A DNA stretch of 64,000 nucleotides from Stutzerimonas stutzeri (GCF_038561965.1 NZ_CP139348.1:2356001-2420000), one strand, 5' to 3'; positions 25,878-34,853 are shown, numbered from the stretch's first letter. Translations and numbers: made by a program. The notes: a model not told the origin generated them from the letters alone.

Positions 25878-26627
25878 CTAGCCGCGCCATTTCTCGCCAG
25901 GAACGAGGATCATCGAGAAGTACGGGGACGACATCGGCTCCACCTGATCCAGCGGGACGATCTTCTGGTTGGCCATGGTGGCCCGTTCGACGTAGTGCGC
26001 ACGCTGCTCAAGCCCAAGCTCCTGCAGCACGCGGCGAACCTTTTCGAAGTTGCGCCCGAGTTTCATGATCACCGCCGCTTCGGCGTCGCGAAGGCGTTGC
26101 TTGAGTTCCGGCTCCGGCAGCACGCCGGACAAAACGGAGAGGCTCTGATTGCGGTAGACCAGGGGCGTGCCGAGCACCGAGGTGCAGCCCAGCATCGAGC
26201 AGACGCCGGGCACTACCTCGACCGGATAATGAGCCGCCAAACGATCGTGCAGATACATGTAGGAGCCGTAGAAGAACGGATCGCCTTCGCAGATCACCGC
26301 CACGTCGCGTCCGGCGTCGAGTTCAGCGGCAATCTGCACCGCGCAGGTATCGTAGAAATCGCTGATCACATCCTCGTAGGAGAACGGCGGCGCGAGTTTT
26401 TCGGTGGTGACCGGGTAAACCAGCGGCATGCGCTGCTGCGCGTCAGTCAGGTGCTGCTCGATGATGCCGAAGGCGTTGCCGCCCTGGCCCTTGCTGGCTT
26501 TCGCCTTGGCCACGAAATACCCGACCACCGCCGCGCTCTGCAGCAGACGCAGGGCCTTCAGTGTGATCAGTTCCGGATCGCCCGGCCCTACGCCAAGGCC
26601 GATCAGCCGCCCTTTGCCTTCCATCAC
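25878..26627 (-). CDS. cobI: Precorrin-2 C20-methyltransferase CobI
   Basis: A 249-residue S-adenosylmethionine-dependent enzyme that methylates C20 of precorrin-2 to precorrin-3A. The N-terminal signature is LIGLGVGPGDPELITLKA (9-26); CEGDPFFYGSYMYLHDRL and VPGVCSMLGC are typical of CobI/CbiL. Its start overlaps the cobH stop by 4 bases, so translation is coupled. Confidence 0.96.
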   Translation of the reverse strand: MMEGKGRLIGLGVGPGDPELITLKALRLLQSAAVVGYFVAKAKASKGQGGNAFGIIEQHLTDAQQRMPLVYPVTTEKLAPPFSYEDVISDFYDTCAVQIAAELDAGRDVAVICEGDPFFYGSYMYLHDRLAAHYPVEVVPGVCSMLGCTSVLGTPLVYRNQSLSVLSGVLPEPELKQRLRDAEAAVIMKLGRNFEKVRRVLQELGLEQRAHYVERATMANQKIVPLDQVEPMSSPYFSMILVPGEKWRG

Positions 26628-27250
26628 TCCACCTCCGTGGCAAGGGCGTTGACCGCGGCCACCGCCATCGCACTGCCGCCGCGCCGACCGCGCACCACCA
26701 CGTAGGGCACGCCGCGGCTGTCCGCCGCCAGCGCGTCCTTGGATTCCGCCGCGCCGATGAAACCGACCGGCATGCCGATGATCAGCGCTGGCTTTGGTGC
26801 CCCGGCGTCGAGCATTTCCAGCAGGTAGAACAGCGCGGTCGGGGCATTGCCGATCACCACCACGCTGCCTTGCAGATGCTCACGCCAGTGCTCCAGCGCC
26901 GCCGCAGAGCGGGTATTGCCGAGCGTCTGCGCCAGATCCGGCACGCCGTCGTTGTGGAGGGTGCAGATGACCGGGTTGGCCATCGGCAAGCGCGGCCGGG
27001 TGATGCCTTCGGCCACCATACGTGCGTCGCAGAGGATCGGCGCGCCGGCCTGCAGCGCTGCACGACCGGCCGCTCCGGCACCGGGAGAGAAGGCGAGATC
27101 GCTGACGATATCGACCATTCCACAGGCGTGGATCACCCGCACGGCGAGTTTTTCCATGTCAGGCGGAATCGCACTGAGGTCGGCTTCTGCCCGAATGGTG
27201 GCGAAGGAGCGCCGGTAGATTTCCTGGCCGTCGCGGATGTAATCAAGCAT
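26624..27250 (-). CDS. cobH: Precorrin-8X methylmutase CobH
   Basis: The 208-residue enzyme moves the C11 methyl group to C12, turning precorrin-8X into hydrogenobyrinic acid. Family stretches are visible: VIHACGMVDIVSDLAFSPGA (40-59, with the catalytic histidine H41), GAPILCDARMVAEGI, and ALIIGMPVGFIGAAESK near the C-terminus. It overlaps cobG by 8 bases and cobI by 4 bases. Confidence 0.96.
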   Translation of the reverse strand: MLDYIRDGQEIYRRSFATIRAEADLSAIPPDMEKLAVRVIHACGMVDIVSDLAFSPGAGAAGRAALQAGAPILCDARMVAEGITRPRLPMANPVICTLHNDGVPDLAQTLGNTRSAAALEHWREHLQGSVVVIGNAPTALFYLLEMLDAGAPKPALIIGMPVGFIGAAESKDALAADSRGVPYVVVRGRRGGSAMAVAAVNALATEVE

Positions 27251-28568
27251 TGGTGCGTCCCGTTGCGTGGTGCTGGGCGAGCCACGCGCCTGCGTATTCG
27301 ATATCCATTGGTGGCGTTAGTGGTTGACCGAAACCGGCCATGCCCACTTGGCGTCCGTAGAGTTGGTAGCGGCCGTCGCCTACGGCGAGCAGCGTGAACG
27401 GCGCGACATGCGCAGCCGCGCAGGAGCGCGGGCAGCCGCTGAGGTGTACCCGCGGGTGCGGAGCGTGCTGTTGCAGGCATCTCGCCAGTTTCAGCGCATC
27501 GTTTTTGGTGTCGGCCAGCCCGCGTGCGCAGCCGGCAGAACCGGTGCAGGCAATCAGATTGGCCAGCGGGGCGGCGTTGTCGGTGAGCAGTCCCGCCAGG
27601 TCGAGCGCGCCGAGCAGGGTATCTGCGTCGTCGACCTGTACATTCGGAATCAGCAGGCCCTGCCAGGGCGTCAGTCGCAGGCTGCCATCGCCGTGCAGCC
27701 GCGCCAGTTCGGCGACGGCGAGGAGCTGTTGAGCGTCTATCCGCCCGAGTGGCGCGCTGGCAGCAACCATGGCCAACCCTGGCTGGCGCTGCATGATGAT
27801 GCCAACTGGCGCGTCTGCCGCCGGGTTTTGTCGTGGCCAGTCGGCCGGTACCGGCAATACAACGAATGGCAGGCGCGCCTGTATCCGCAGCAAAAAAACC
27901 TCGGCCGGGATGGATTCGAGCAGCTGGCGCATGCGCCTCTGCTCCGGTCCGGCACTTTCCAGAAAAATCAGCAGGATCGCTTCAACCAGCTGCACGGCAT
28001 CAGTTGCAGCGACCAGACCCAGCGGCCTGTCGGTCGGACAGCCTGCCAGTCCGAATGCCAGCCGCTGCGGAGTGCCGGGGAGGGCGCGCAACCAGAGGTC
28101 ATGGGCGTGTTCGAGCATGCACAGACTTTCGCCACCGTCGAGCTGGAGGGCGAACTTGGCAGACAGGGCGTGCAGGGCTCGGTTGTCCTCCAGCAGCGCC
28201 AGTAGTGCTGCTGCCAGCGGACGGGTGTCCATGTGCTGCTGACGATCCAGGCCGGCAGCGGGGCTCAGCATGAGATTGCGCACGTCGTCGGCGTCGGCAA
28301 CCGAGGGCCCGAGGTTCGCCTCCAGCAGCGCGCGGATAAGGTCCCGTTCCGCCTCGGTGCGGACGCCGCGTATCTGCAGGTTGCTGCGGTTGGTCAGCTC
28401 AAGCACGCCGCTGGCAAAGCGCTGCGCTGCGTCGGCAATTGCACGCGCCTGATTGTTAGCAAGGGTGCCGCCGGGCAGTTTTATTCGGCAGATGCCGCCG
28501 TCCAGTGCCTGCACGATGCGCAGCAGGCCGGGGCACGCGCTGGGGCGTGGAATGGGCAGTTCACTCAT
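27243..28568 (-). CDS. cobG: Precorrin-3B synthase CobG
   Basis: The 441-residue protein is an O2-dependent monooxygenase of the sulfite/nitrite reductase fold that forms precorrin-3B from precorrin-3A; it marks the aerobic pathway. The four [4Fe-4S] cysteines are visible as ACTGSAGCARG and LSGCPRSCAAAH in the C-terminal half. It is first in the minus-strand unit cobG-cobH-cobI-cobJ, behind a cobalamin riboswitch. Confidence 0.95.
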   Translation of the reverse strand: MSELPIPRPSACPGLLRIVQALDGGICRIKLPGGTLANNQARAIADAAQRFASGVLELTNRSNLQIRGVRTEAERDLIRALLEANLGPSVADADDVRNLMLSPAAGLDRQQHMDTRPLAAALLALLEDNRALHALSAKFALQLDGGESLCMLEHAHDLWLRALPGTPQRLAFGLAGCPTDRPLGLVAATDAVQLVEAILLIFLESAGPEQRRMRQLLESIPAEVFLLRIQARLPFVVLPVPADWPRQNPAADAPVGIIMQRQPGLAMVAASAPLGRIDAQQLLAVAELARLHGDGSLRLTPWQGLLIPNVQVDDADTLLGALDLAGLLTDNAAPLANLIACTGSAGCARGLADTKNDALKLARCLQQHAPHPRVHLSGCPRSCAAAHVAPFTLLAVGDGRYQLYGRQVGMAGFGQPLTPPMDIEYAGAWLAQHHATGRTNA

Positions 28569-28687
28569 GAGACATGGTCGCGCACGGTGTCACCTGAAAC
28601 TAAAGACGCGGCGACCAGACCGGCTGAGTTCGGCGAACTCAGTTGGCATCGGTACACCCCGCCCGATGTTGGCACTCGCGACCAGCG

Positions 28688-28868
28688 TCGTCGGCAGGTC
28701 TCCTGGCTGACAGGTCTTCATCATCCGCGGCCTTCCCGGTTTCCCAGTGGCATGCGTGCGGAGGATTCGCTGTTTACAGTTGCGGGGGCAGCTCGGTCAC
28801 GATCATGAGATCGCTCCGTATTCCCTCTTAGGCCCTTGGCGTAGTCGCGGCGGGCACCGACGAAGGCG
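28688..28868 (-). ncRNA. Cobalamin riboswitch upstream of cobG
   Basis: On the minus strand the elements are, in order, CCTAAGAGGGAATACGG (about 28813-28830), GCTGCCCCCGCAACTGTAAA (about 28772-28791) and the B12 box AGCCAGGAGACCTGCC (28693-28708). The cobG start is 120 bases further. The promoter should lie between about 28870 and the divergent cobL. Confidence 0.93.
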
Positions 28869-28950
28869 CTATTATGCCCGCTTTGCCCGATGACGCGACA
28901 GTCAAGGCTGTCGCCCGACGAAGGCTGGCCTAGCGATGTGGGGGAGGCGG

Positions 28951-30156
28951 ATGACACCCTGGTTGACGGTGGTAGGGATCGGCGAAGACGGCTGGTCAGG
29001 ACTCGGCGACGTGGCTCGACAGGCGCTTGGTGAGGCGACGTGCATCATTGGCGGCGAACGGCAGCTGGCGCTATTGCCGGCCGAGCTGCAGTGCCGGTTA
29101 GAACGCTGGCCGAGCCCGTTCAGCCTCGAGCCGGTGCTCGCACGGCGCGGTACGCCCTTGTGCGTACTGGCGAGTGGTGACCCGATGTTCTATGGCATCG
29201 GCGCCACTCTCGCACGGCATTTGAATGCCACAGAGATGCGCGCGTTCTCAGCGCCGTCGTCCGTGTCTCTGGCGGCGGCACGCCTTGGCTGGCCATTGCA
29301 GGACGTGGAGGTCGTTTCTCTGGTTGCCAGGCCGCTCGCGGCGCTGAACGCCCGGATATTTCCCGGCGCGCGTCTGTTGATCCTCTGTAATGACGGAACG
29401 AGCCCTGCTCAGGTCGCACAATTGCTGACGAGCCGGGGCTTCGGCGCTAGTCGGCTGACCGCCTTGGAGCACCTGGGCGGCGCAAAGGAGCGCCGTCTGG
29501 ACGCCCTCGCAGCCGAATGGGCATTCGATGCGATCGCCGATCTGAATCTGCTGGCAGTCGAGTGTATGGCCGACGTGGATGCCAATTGCTTGCCGCTCAC
29601 ACCCGGTCTTGCCGATCATCTCTACCGACACGATGGCCAGCTGACCAAACGGGACGTGCGGGCTCTGACCCTGGCTCGCCTCGCTCCCATGCCCGGCGAA
29701 TTGCTCTGGGACGTCGGCGCCGGCTGCGGCTCCATCGGCATCGAGTGGATGCGTGCTCATCCCGGCTGCCGGGCCATCGCGGTGGAGGCCGATGCCGGGC
29801 GTCAGGCGCATATCGAACACAATCGCGATGCGCTGGGCGTTCCCGCATTGAAATTGGTGGCCGGTCGCGCACCCGAGGCGTTGGCGGGCCTTCCCGAGCC
29901 GGATGCGATCTTCATCGGTGGTGGCGTCACGGTTCCGGGTGTGATGGAGCATTGCTGGGCCAGCTTGAAGCCGGGTGGACGACTGTTGGCCAACGCCGTG
30001 ACCCTGCAGAGCGAGGCGCTTCTGATGAGCTGGCGTGAACGCATCGGCGGCGAGCTGACCCGGATTTCGGTGGCGCATGCTCAGCCTTTGGGCGGGTTCG
30101 ACACCTGGCGTGGTGCGTTGCCGATCACGCTGCTGCAGGTCGAGAAACCGCGATGA
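28951..30156 (+). CDS. cobL: Precorrin-6Y C5,15-methyltransferase (decarboxylating) CobL
   Basis: The 401-residue bifunctional enzyme has a CbiE-like domain (about 1-200, start LTVVGIGEDGWSGL) and a CbiT-like domain (about 215-400, SAM motif WDVGAGCGSIGIEW). It methylates C5 and C15 and decarboxylates the acetate at C12, giving precorrin-8X. I chose ATG 28951, three bases past GGAGG; ATG 28936 in the same frame lacks a ribosome site. It is divergent from the cobG riboswitch and has no riboswitch of its own. Confidence 0.95.
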   Translation: MTPWLTVVGIGEDGWSGLGDVARQALGEATCIIGGERQLALLPAELQCRLERWPSPFSLEPVLARRGTPLCVLASGDPMFYGIGATLARHLNATEMRAFSAPSSVSLAAARLGWPLQDVEVVSLVARPLAALNARIFPGARLLILCNDGTSPAQVAQLLTSRGFGASRLTALEHLGGAKERRLDALAAEWAFDAIADLNLLAVECMADVDANCLPLTPGLADHLYRHDGQLTKRDVRALTLARLAPMPGELLWDVGAGCGSIGIEWMRAHPGCRAIAVEADAGRQAHIEHNRDALGVPALKLVAGRAPEALAGLPEPDAIFIGGGVTVPGVMEHCWASLKPGGRLLANAVTLQSEALLMSWRERIGGELTRISVAHAQPLGGFDTWRGALPITLLQVEKPR

Positions 30157-30899
30157 AGCGCATCCTCCTGCTCGGCGGCACGGGCGATGCCTTGCGGCTG
30201 GCGCGCAGCCTCGGGCCATCGCACATCTACAGTCTCGCCGGTCTGGGCCGCGTGCCCGTTGACCTCATGTGCCAGGTCCGCGTCGGCGGCTTTGGGGGTG
30301 CGCAGGGTCTGGCAGCCTTCATCGCGGCGGAATGTATCGACCTGCTGGTCGACGCCACGCACCCCTACGCGGCGCAGATCAGCACCAATGCTGCAAGCGC
30401 GGCGGAGCAGGCCGGCATACCGTGCTGGGCATTGCGGCGGCCGGCCTGGCAGGCAGGCGAAGGCGACGACTGGCACGAGGTGAGTGGTTGGGCAGAGTTG
30501 ACCGAAGCTATGAACGATTTCCGGCGACCCTTCTTCACCCTCGGACGCGAACCGCTGGCGCACCTGCATGAAATTCCTGCTCACCAGCACTGGACCGTGC
30601 GCTGCCTGGATGCACAGGCGCCGACTGAACGCGCCGAGATCATCGGTGATCGGGGCCCCTTCAGCCTTGAAGCCGAGCGTCAGCTGTTTGAACGGTTGAA
30701 CAGCGATGTGCTGATCAGCAAGAACAGCGGCGGCGATTCCACCGAGCCGAAACTGCAGGTGGCTCGCGAGCGAGGTCTGCCGGTGCTGTTCCTGCGCCGG
30801 CCGATGCTCCCGGCGGTAACAAGGGAGTTCCTGCGTCGAGATGATCTCCTTACCGCGCTTATGGCCCTCGGCGTGCTCACCGGTGTTTCTACGGGCTGA
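30153..30899 (+). CDS. cobK: Precorrin-6A reductase CobK
   Basis: A 248-residue NADPH-dependent reductase that forms precorrin-6B. The nucleotide-binding start ILLLGGTGDALRLARSLG (4-21), VDATHPYAAQISTNA and the C-terminal VLISKNSGGDSTEPKLQVA are typical. It overlaps the cobL stop by 4 bases (ATGA), so it is translationally coupled. Confidence 0.96.
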   Translation: MKRILLLGGTGDALRLARSLGPSHIYSLAGLGRVPVDLMCQVRVGGFGGAQGLAAFIAAECIDLLVDATHPYAAQISTNAASAAEQAGIPCWALRRPAWQAGEGDDWHEVSGWAELTEAMNDFRRPFFTLGREPLAHLHEIPAHQHWTVRCLDAQAPTERAEIIGDRGPFSLEAERQLFERLNSDVLISKNSGGDSTEPKLQVARERGLPVLFLRRPMLPAVTREFLRRDDLLTALMALGVLTGVSTG

Positions 30900-30952
30900 T
30901 CGCTCCTTTTCGACCGTCGCTGCTAGACTGCGCGCCGCTAAGGAGAGAGCCA

Positions 30953-31669
30953 ATGACTACCGCTGTTGCACCCTACGCCCGAATCCTGTTCGTCGGCCCC
31001 GATTTGTCCGAAGGCTCGTTCGCCGAGGTTTTCAGGGCGCGCCTGGTCGCGCTGCGTGGCGAACAGGCACTGCGGGACGTGATTGATACGGGCTCGGGCT
31101 ACGATTTGCTTTGGCAGACGGTCGGTGAAAGCGCTCGGCCGCTTCTGGTGATCGACCTTGAGCCGCAAACCAGCAGTGCTCATCTCGACTGGCTGCGTAG
31201 CGAACTCATGCAGCTCGACGATGCTGATCGCATCTTCGTAGCCAGCGCGATTGGCACCGCTGAGGCGCTGCCTGTCGAAGCGGCCTGCGCCTTGATCGAG
31301 CGGCCGGAATTGCACCTGCCGTGTATCAATGTCGCGCCGCTTCCCGCCGCGCACGCCTGGTCGAAGATTCCCTTACACGAGCACCGTGTGCTGCTGTGCA
31401 ATGGCCCGCGTTGCACCCGTCGCGGTGCCTTGCCGCTCTGGAAAGGGCTGCGGGAAAAGCTCAAGGCTGCGGGCAGGCTTGAATGCGAGGGTGGCGTGCA
31501 CATCACCCGCACCCAATGTCAGTTTCCGTGCGATCAAGGCCCGACGCTGAGCGTCTATCCGGCGGGCAAGTGGTATCGCGTGCGCAACGAGGCGGAGGTG
31601 ACGCGCCTGGTCGACGAGTTGTTTGTCGCCGGACGCGAGGTGCCTGAGCTGCTGATGCCGGATCAATGA
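30953..31669 (+). CDS. [2Fe-2S] thioredoxin-like ferredoxin domain protein
   Basis: The 238-residue protein has an N-terminal half of unknown type (possibly CbiX/chelatase-like in shape: LFVGPDLSEGSF, RIFVASAIG) and a C-terminal thioredoxin-like ferredoxin domain. The four cluster cysteines are in LLCNGPRCTRRG and TQCQFPCDQGP, spaced C-x4-C and C-x3-C. AGGAGAG lies 5 bases before the ATG. It is 53 bases after cobK. An electron-transfer or corrin-related role is inferred only from position. Confidence 0.8.
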   Translation: MTTAVAPYARILFVGPDLSEGSFAEVFRARLVALRGEQALRDVIDTGSGYDLLWQTVGESARPLLVIDLEPQTSSAHLDWLRSELMQLDDADRIFVASAIGTAEALPVEAACALIERPELHLPCINVAPLPAAHAWSKIPLHEHRVLLCNGPRCTRRGALPLWKGLREKLKAAGRLECEGGVHITRTQCQFPCDQGPTLSVYPAGKWYRVRNEAEVTRLVDELFVAGREVPELLMPDQ

Positions 31670-31954
31670 AGCCTGATGGCGTTAGCTCCAGCATCCGAGG
31701 ATAGGGCGACCATCAGGTAGCCCAACGCACTTTATTCGGATGCCTGGATAGCCGCAGGAAGGGCGATAGAGGCGTACTGAGTTTCCGCAGCTGCATACCC
31801 GGTACCCCGACCTCAAGCGCTGAGTCACGGCCGGGACGCCGCGTTCGTTACGCAAACCGCGGACCAAAGAAGCAGATACGAATCGTTCCATTGACACTCA
31901 TGCGCCAAACAGACAGCATTGTTACGATATAACATCGATGTCTTGGGTTTGAGC
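31670..31954 (+). other. Intergenic region holding the TonB receptor promoter
   Basis: No gene supported. An inverted repeat CCTGATGG (31672-31679) / CCATCAGG (31710-31717) just after the ferredoxin-like gene may end its transcript. TTGACA at 31891-31896 is a good -35, and the palindrome described next lies downstream of it. Confidence 0.5.
31920..31934 (+). promoter_or_regulatory. Zur-like palindromic operator before TonB receptor
   Basis: TGTTACGATATAACA has perfect 5-bp arms (TGTTA/TAACA) about a 5-base centre. It matches the proteobacterial Zur core GTTATAnTATAAC at most positions and lies 20 bases before the start codon, overlapping a possible -10 (TATAAC). Zur control is an inference. 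Confidence 0.5.
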
Positions 31955-34066
31955 ATGAATAGCGGAAGTACAGTATCGAAGTGGGTAGGCGCTGGAGCGG
32001 CGCTGATGTTGGTTGGTGTGCCTCTGGCCGGTGCGCAGGAGGCGGCGGTGCTGGATTCCATTACCGTTACGGCGGACCAGGAACGTGCAGACGGGCCCGT
32101 TCAGGGATACCGCGCGCAACGCACACGCAGTGCAACCAAAACCGACACACCTATCGAGGAAATACCCCAGTCGATCAGCGTGATTCCCGCATCCGTGCTG
32201 CAGGATCTCGGCAGCCCGCGCGTAGAGAAGGCGCTGGACTTCGCCGGCGGCGTCGCCCGGCAGAACGACTTCGGCGGCTTGACGATGTACGAATACAGCG
32301 TCCGCGGGCTGACCACCGGTGAGTTCTATAAAGACGGTTTCAGTGTCAACCGCGGCTTCATGAACCCGCCGGACGCTTCCAATATCGAGCGAGTCGAAGT
32401 ACTCAAGGGGCCTTCCGCCAGCCTTTACGGACGCGGCGACCCAGGCGGCACCATCAATATCGTCAGCAAGCGGCCGCAGCTCGACAGCTTTGCCCGTCTC
32501 GATCTGAGCGCTGGCCGCTGGGATCGCTATCGCACCGCGCTGGACGTGAATACGCCACTCGATGAAGACGGCAACATGCTCTATCGCATGAACATCGCCA
32601 TCGAAGACAACAACAGTTTTCGCGACCACCGCGAGGCTGAGCGCCAGTTCGTCGCGCCGTCCTTCAGCTGGGAACTGAGCCCTGATACGCGGCTGCTGGT
32701 GCAGGCCGAGGTGGTGCGCAACCGCCAGACCTTCGATCGCGGCGTTGTCGCTCCAGGTGGAAAGCTGGGCAAGGTTTCCCGCTCCGCATTTTACGGAGAA
32801 CCCTCGGATGGGCCGATCAGCAACGACAACGAAACGCTGCAGGCCGAACTCGAACATGATCTGAACGAGGTCTGGACGCTACGCCTGGCCAGCCACTACA
32901 AGCAGGGCCGGATGGATGGCTATGCGACCGAAGCGGCAGGGGTCGCAGCAGACGGCCGCACGCTGACCCGCAACTTGCGCTATCGCGACTACGACTGGCA
33001 GGACGCGATCACCCAACTGGAGCTGCGCGGGCGTTTCGATACCGGCTCGATCGAGCATCAGCTGTTGATCGGCACCGAGTACGAGCGCTACGCCTTGAGC
33101 GAATTCATGCTGCGCTCCGACAATCTACGCACCATCGATCTCTACAACCCGGTCTACGGTGCGCCGCGTCCGGCGTTCAATCCCGCGCGTACGGTCGACC
33201 GCAACGAGCTAGTGCATAGCCGGGCGCTGAACCTGCAGGATCAGATGCGCTTTACCGACAAGCTTTTCGGCGTTGTCGGCGCTCGTTATGACCACTACGA
33301 GCAACGCCTGGACAATGAGGTTGCCGGCAGGCGCACCGTGCAGACCCATGAAAAGGTCACGCCTCGGGTGGGCGTGCTCTATCAGCTGGTGCCGGAGGTC
33401 GGGCTGTTCGCCAACGCCTCGCAGTCGTTCAAACCGAACAACGGTGCGGATTCCAGCGGCGGGACTTTCGATCCGGAAGAGGGCGTTGGATATGAGGCTG
33501 GGGTCAAGCTCGACCTGTTCGATGGCCGTCTAGGACTCACCGCCGCCGCGTTCCACCTGACCAAGGAAAACGTGCTGACCAGCGACCCGGCCAATGACGG
33601 CTTCCAGATTGCCGCCGGCGAAGTGCGCAGCCGCGGAGTGGACCTACAGCTGGCCGGACAGCTGACCGATGCGATTCGCGTCATTGGCTCTTATGCCTTT
33701 GTCGATGCGGAGATTACCCGTGACAACAGGCTGGCCAGTGGCACCCGCCTGCTCAACGTGCCACGCCATAGCGGCAGCGTGCTGACTACCTACGAATTCC
33801 TGGACAGCGACCTGCGTGGTCTTTCGCTAGGCGGCGCCGTGAACTACGTGGGTGATCGGGCAGGGCAGGCCGATAGCGACTTCGAGCTGCCGTCGTACAC
33901 GACTGTGGATCTGCTGGCGCGCTACAAGGCGACGGAAAAGCTGACCCTCGGCGTGAACCTGAACAACGCCTTCGACCGCACCTACTACGAGCGCTCCTAC
34001 AGCAATCTCTGGGTCATGCCGGGTGAACCGCGCAACCTGAGCGTCAGCCTGTCGCTCGATCTGTAA
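31955..34066 (+). CDS. TonB-dependent outer membrane receptor (siderophore-receptor type)
   Basis: A 703-residue receptor with a signal peptide (cleavage near VPLAGAQEA), a TonB box-like DSITVTA, a plug domain (IEEIPQSISVIPASVLQD; RVEVLKGPSASLYGRGDPGG) and a 22-strand-type barrel ending SLSLDL. It imports a chelate across the outer membrane using TonB energy. The substrate is not shown by sequence. The downstream DUF4198 gene, the Zur-like site and the cobalamin island suggest a metal complex. I chose ATG 31955; an in-frame TTG at 31919 would translate the operator. Confidence 0.92.
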   Translation: MNSGSTVSKWVGAGAALMLVGVPLAGAQEAAVLDSITVTADQERADGPVQGYRAQRTRSATKTDTPIEEIPQSISVIPASVLQDLGSPRVEKALDFAGGVARQNDFGGLTMYEYSVRGLTTGEFYKDGFSVNRGFMNPPDASNIERVEVLKGPSASLYGRGDPGGTINIVSKRPQLDSFARLDLSAGRWDRYRTALDVNTPLDEDGNMLYRMNIAIEDNNSFRDHREAERQFVAPSFSWELSPDTRLLVQAEVVRNRQTFDRGVVAPGGKLGKVSRSAFYGEPSDGPISNDNETLQAELEHDLNEVWTLRLASHYKQGRMDGYATEAAGVAADGRTLTRNLRYRDYDWQDAITQLELRGRFDTGSIEHQLLIGTEYERYALSEFMLRSDNLRTIDLYNPVYGAPRPAFNPARTVDRNELVHSRALNLQDQMRFTDKLFGVVGARYDHYEQRLDNEVAGRRTVQTHEKVTPRVGVLYQLVPEVGLFANASQSFKPNNGADSSGGTFDPEEGVGYEAGVKLDLFDGRLGLTAAAFHLTKENVLTSDPANDGFQIAAGEVRSRGVDLQLAGQLTDAIRVIGSYAFVDAEITRDNRLASGTRLLNVPRHSGSVLTTYEFLDSDLRGLSLGGAVNYVGDRAGQADSDFELPSYTTVDLLARYKATEKLTLGVNLNNAFDRTYYERSYSNLWVMPGEPRNLSVSLSLDL

Positions 34067-34070
34067 TCCC

Positions 34071-34107
34071 TTGCCCGGCTAGGCCTGCCATGCCGGGCAA
34101 GTTTCTT
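34071..34107 (+). terminator. Hairpin between TonB receptor and DUF4198 genes
   Basis: Perfect 9-bp stem TTGCCCGGC / GCCGGGCAA (34071-34079 and 34092-34100) followed by GTTTCTT. It lies 5 bases after the receptor stop and may terminate partly, letting some transcription reach the DUF4198 gene 20 bases further on. Confidence 0.65.
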
Positions 34108-34127
34108 CGCTTATATTTGGATTTGAA

Positions 34128-34853
34128 ATGAACAAACAACACGTGAGAGTCGCGGCGGTACTAACGCTTATGTTGGCCGCCGGGCAAAGCTGGGCCCACG
34201 GTATGTGGACCGAAGAGCGCCGCGGCAATATCGAGGTGATCTATGGGCACGGCGCGGAAGACAACGCCTATGACGCTAAGAAGATTTCCGGCGCATGGGC
34301 AGCTGATCAGCGAGGCAAACAGATCCCAGTCACAGTCGAGCGGCTTGAAGACCATGCTCGGCTACAGCCCTTGAATCCACCTGCGGTAATCACCGTTGCG
34401 CTGGACAATGGTTATTGGACGCAGGCTCCGGACAAAAAATGGCTCAACGTCGGTGCAAGCAAGGTGGCTGGCGCACTGGATTCCGGGCGTTACTACAAAT
34501 ACAGCCTGGCGGTGCTGAAGGAAGGCGCAAAACTTCCCCCGTTGGATAAGCTCAGCCTGGTCATCGTGCCGCAGACCGACCCGCTGTCCCTCGACATGGG
34601 TGAGTCGCTGCCGGTTCAGGTCCTCCTTGACGGAAAGCCAGCTGAAGGAATCGAGCTGATTGGCGACTACATCAATGACCCTGACAAGGTGGTGGCGACG
34701 ACTGATGCACAAGGTAAAGCGCTCGTGCCAGTGCGTAATCGCGAGTTCAACGTAATTGCAGCATCCACCAGTGTTGCGAATGACGACCCGGATGCCCGCG
34801 TCCGGGGCATGTTCACTTCCTTAAGCTTTCGCAAGGCGGATCACCACCACTAA
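34128..34853 (+). CDS. Periplasmic DUF4198-family protein, probable metal-binding
   Basis: A 241-residue exported protein. The signal peptide ends SWA before HGMW, so the mature chain is predicted to begin with histidine (H24), followed by YGHG (H41). The middle and C-terminal parts fit the beta-rich DUF4198 family, which includes NikK-type partners of nickel/cobalt importers. The C-terminus ends in three histidines (KADHHH). It follows a TonB receptor gene, and together they look like a metal uptake pair. The ribosome site is weak, and the leader is AT-rich. Confidence 0.82.
   Translation: MNKQHVRVAAVLTLMLAAGQSWAHGMWTEERRGNIEVIYGHGAEDNAYDAKKISGAWAADQRGKQIPVTVERLEDHARLQPLNPPAVITVALDNGYWTQAPDKKWLNVGASKVAGALDSGRYYKYSLAVLKEGAKLPPLDKLSLVIVPQTDPLSLDMGESLPVQVLLDGKPAEGIELIGDYINDPDKVVATTDAQGKALVPVRNREFNVIAASTSVANDDPDARVRGMFTSLSFRKADHHH

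Noticed and set aside
14000..31700. Cobalamin island as recently acquired DNA
   Set aside because: Base composition and codon use look like the flanking genes, no integrase, tRNA or direct-repeat borders are seen, and similar clusters are common in pseudomonads.
31919..31954. TTG start for the TonB receptor
   Set aside because: It would place the Zur-like palindrome inside the coding region and spoil the signal peptide.
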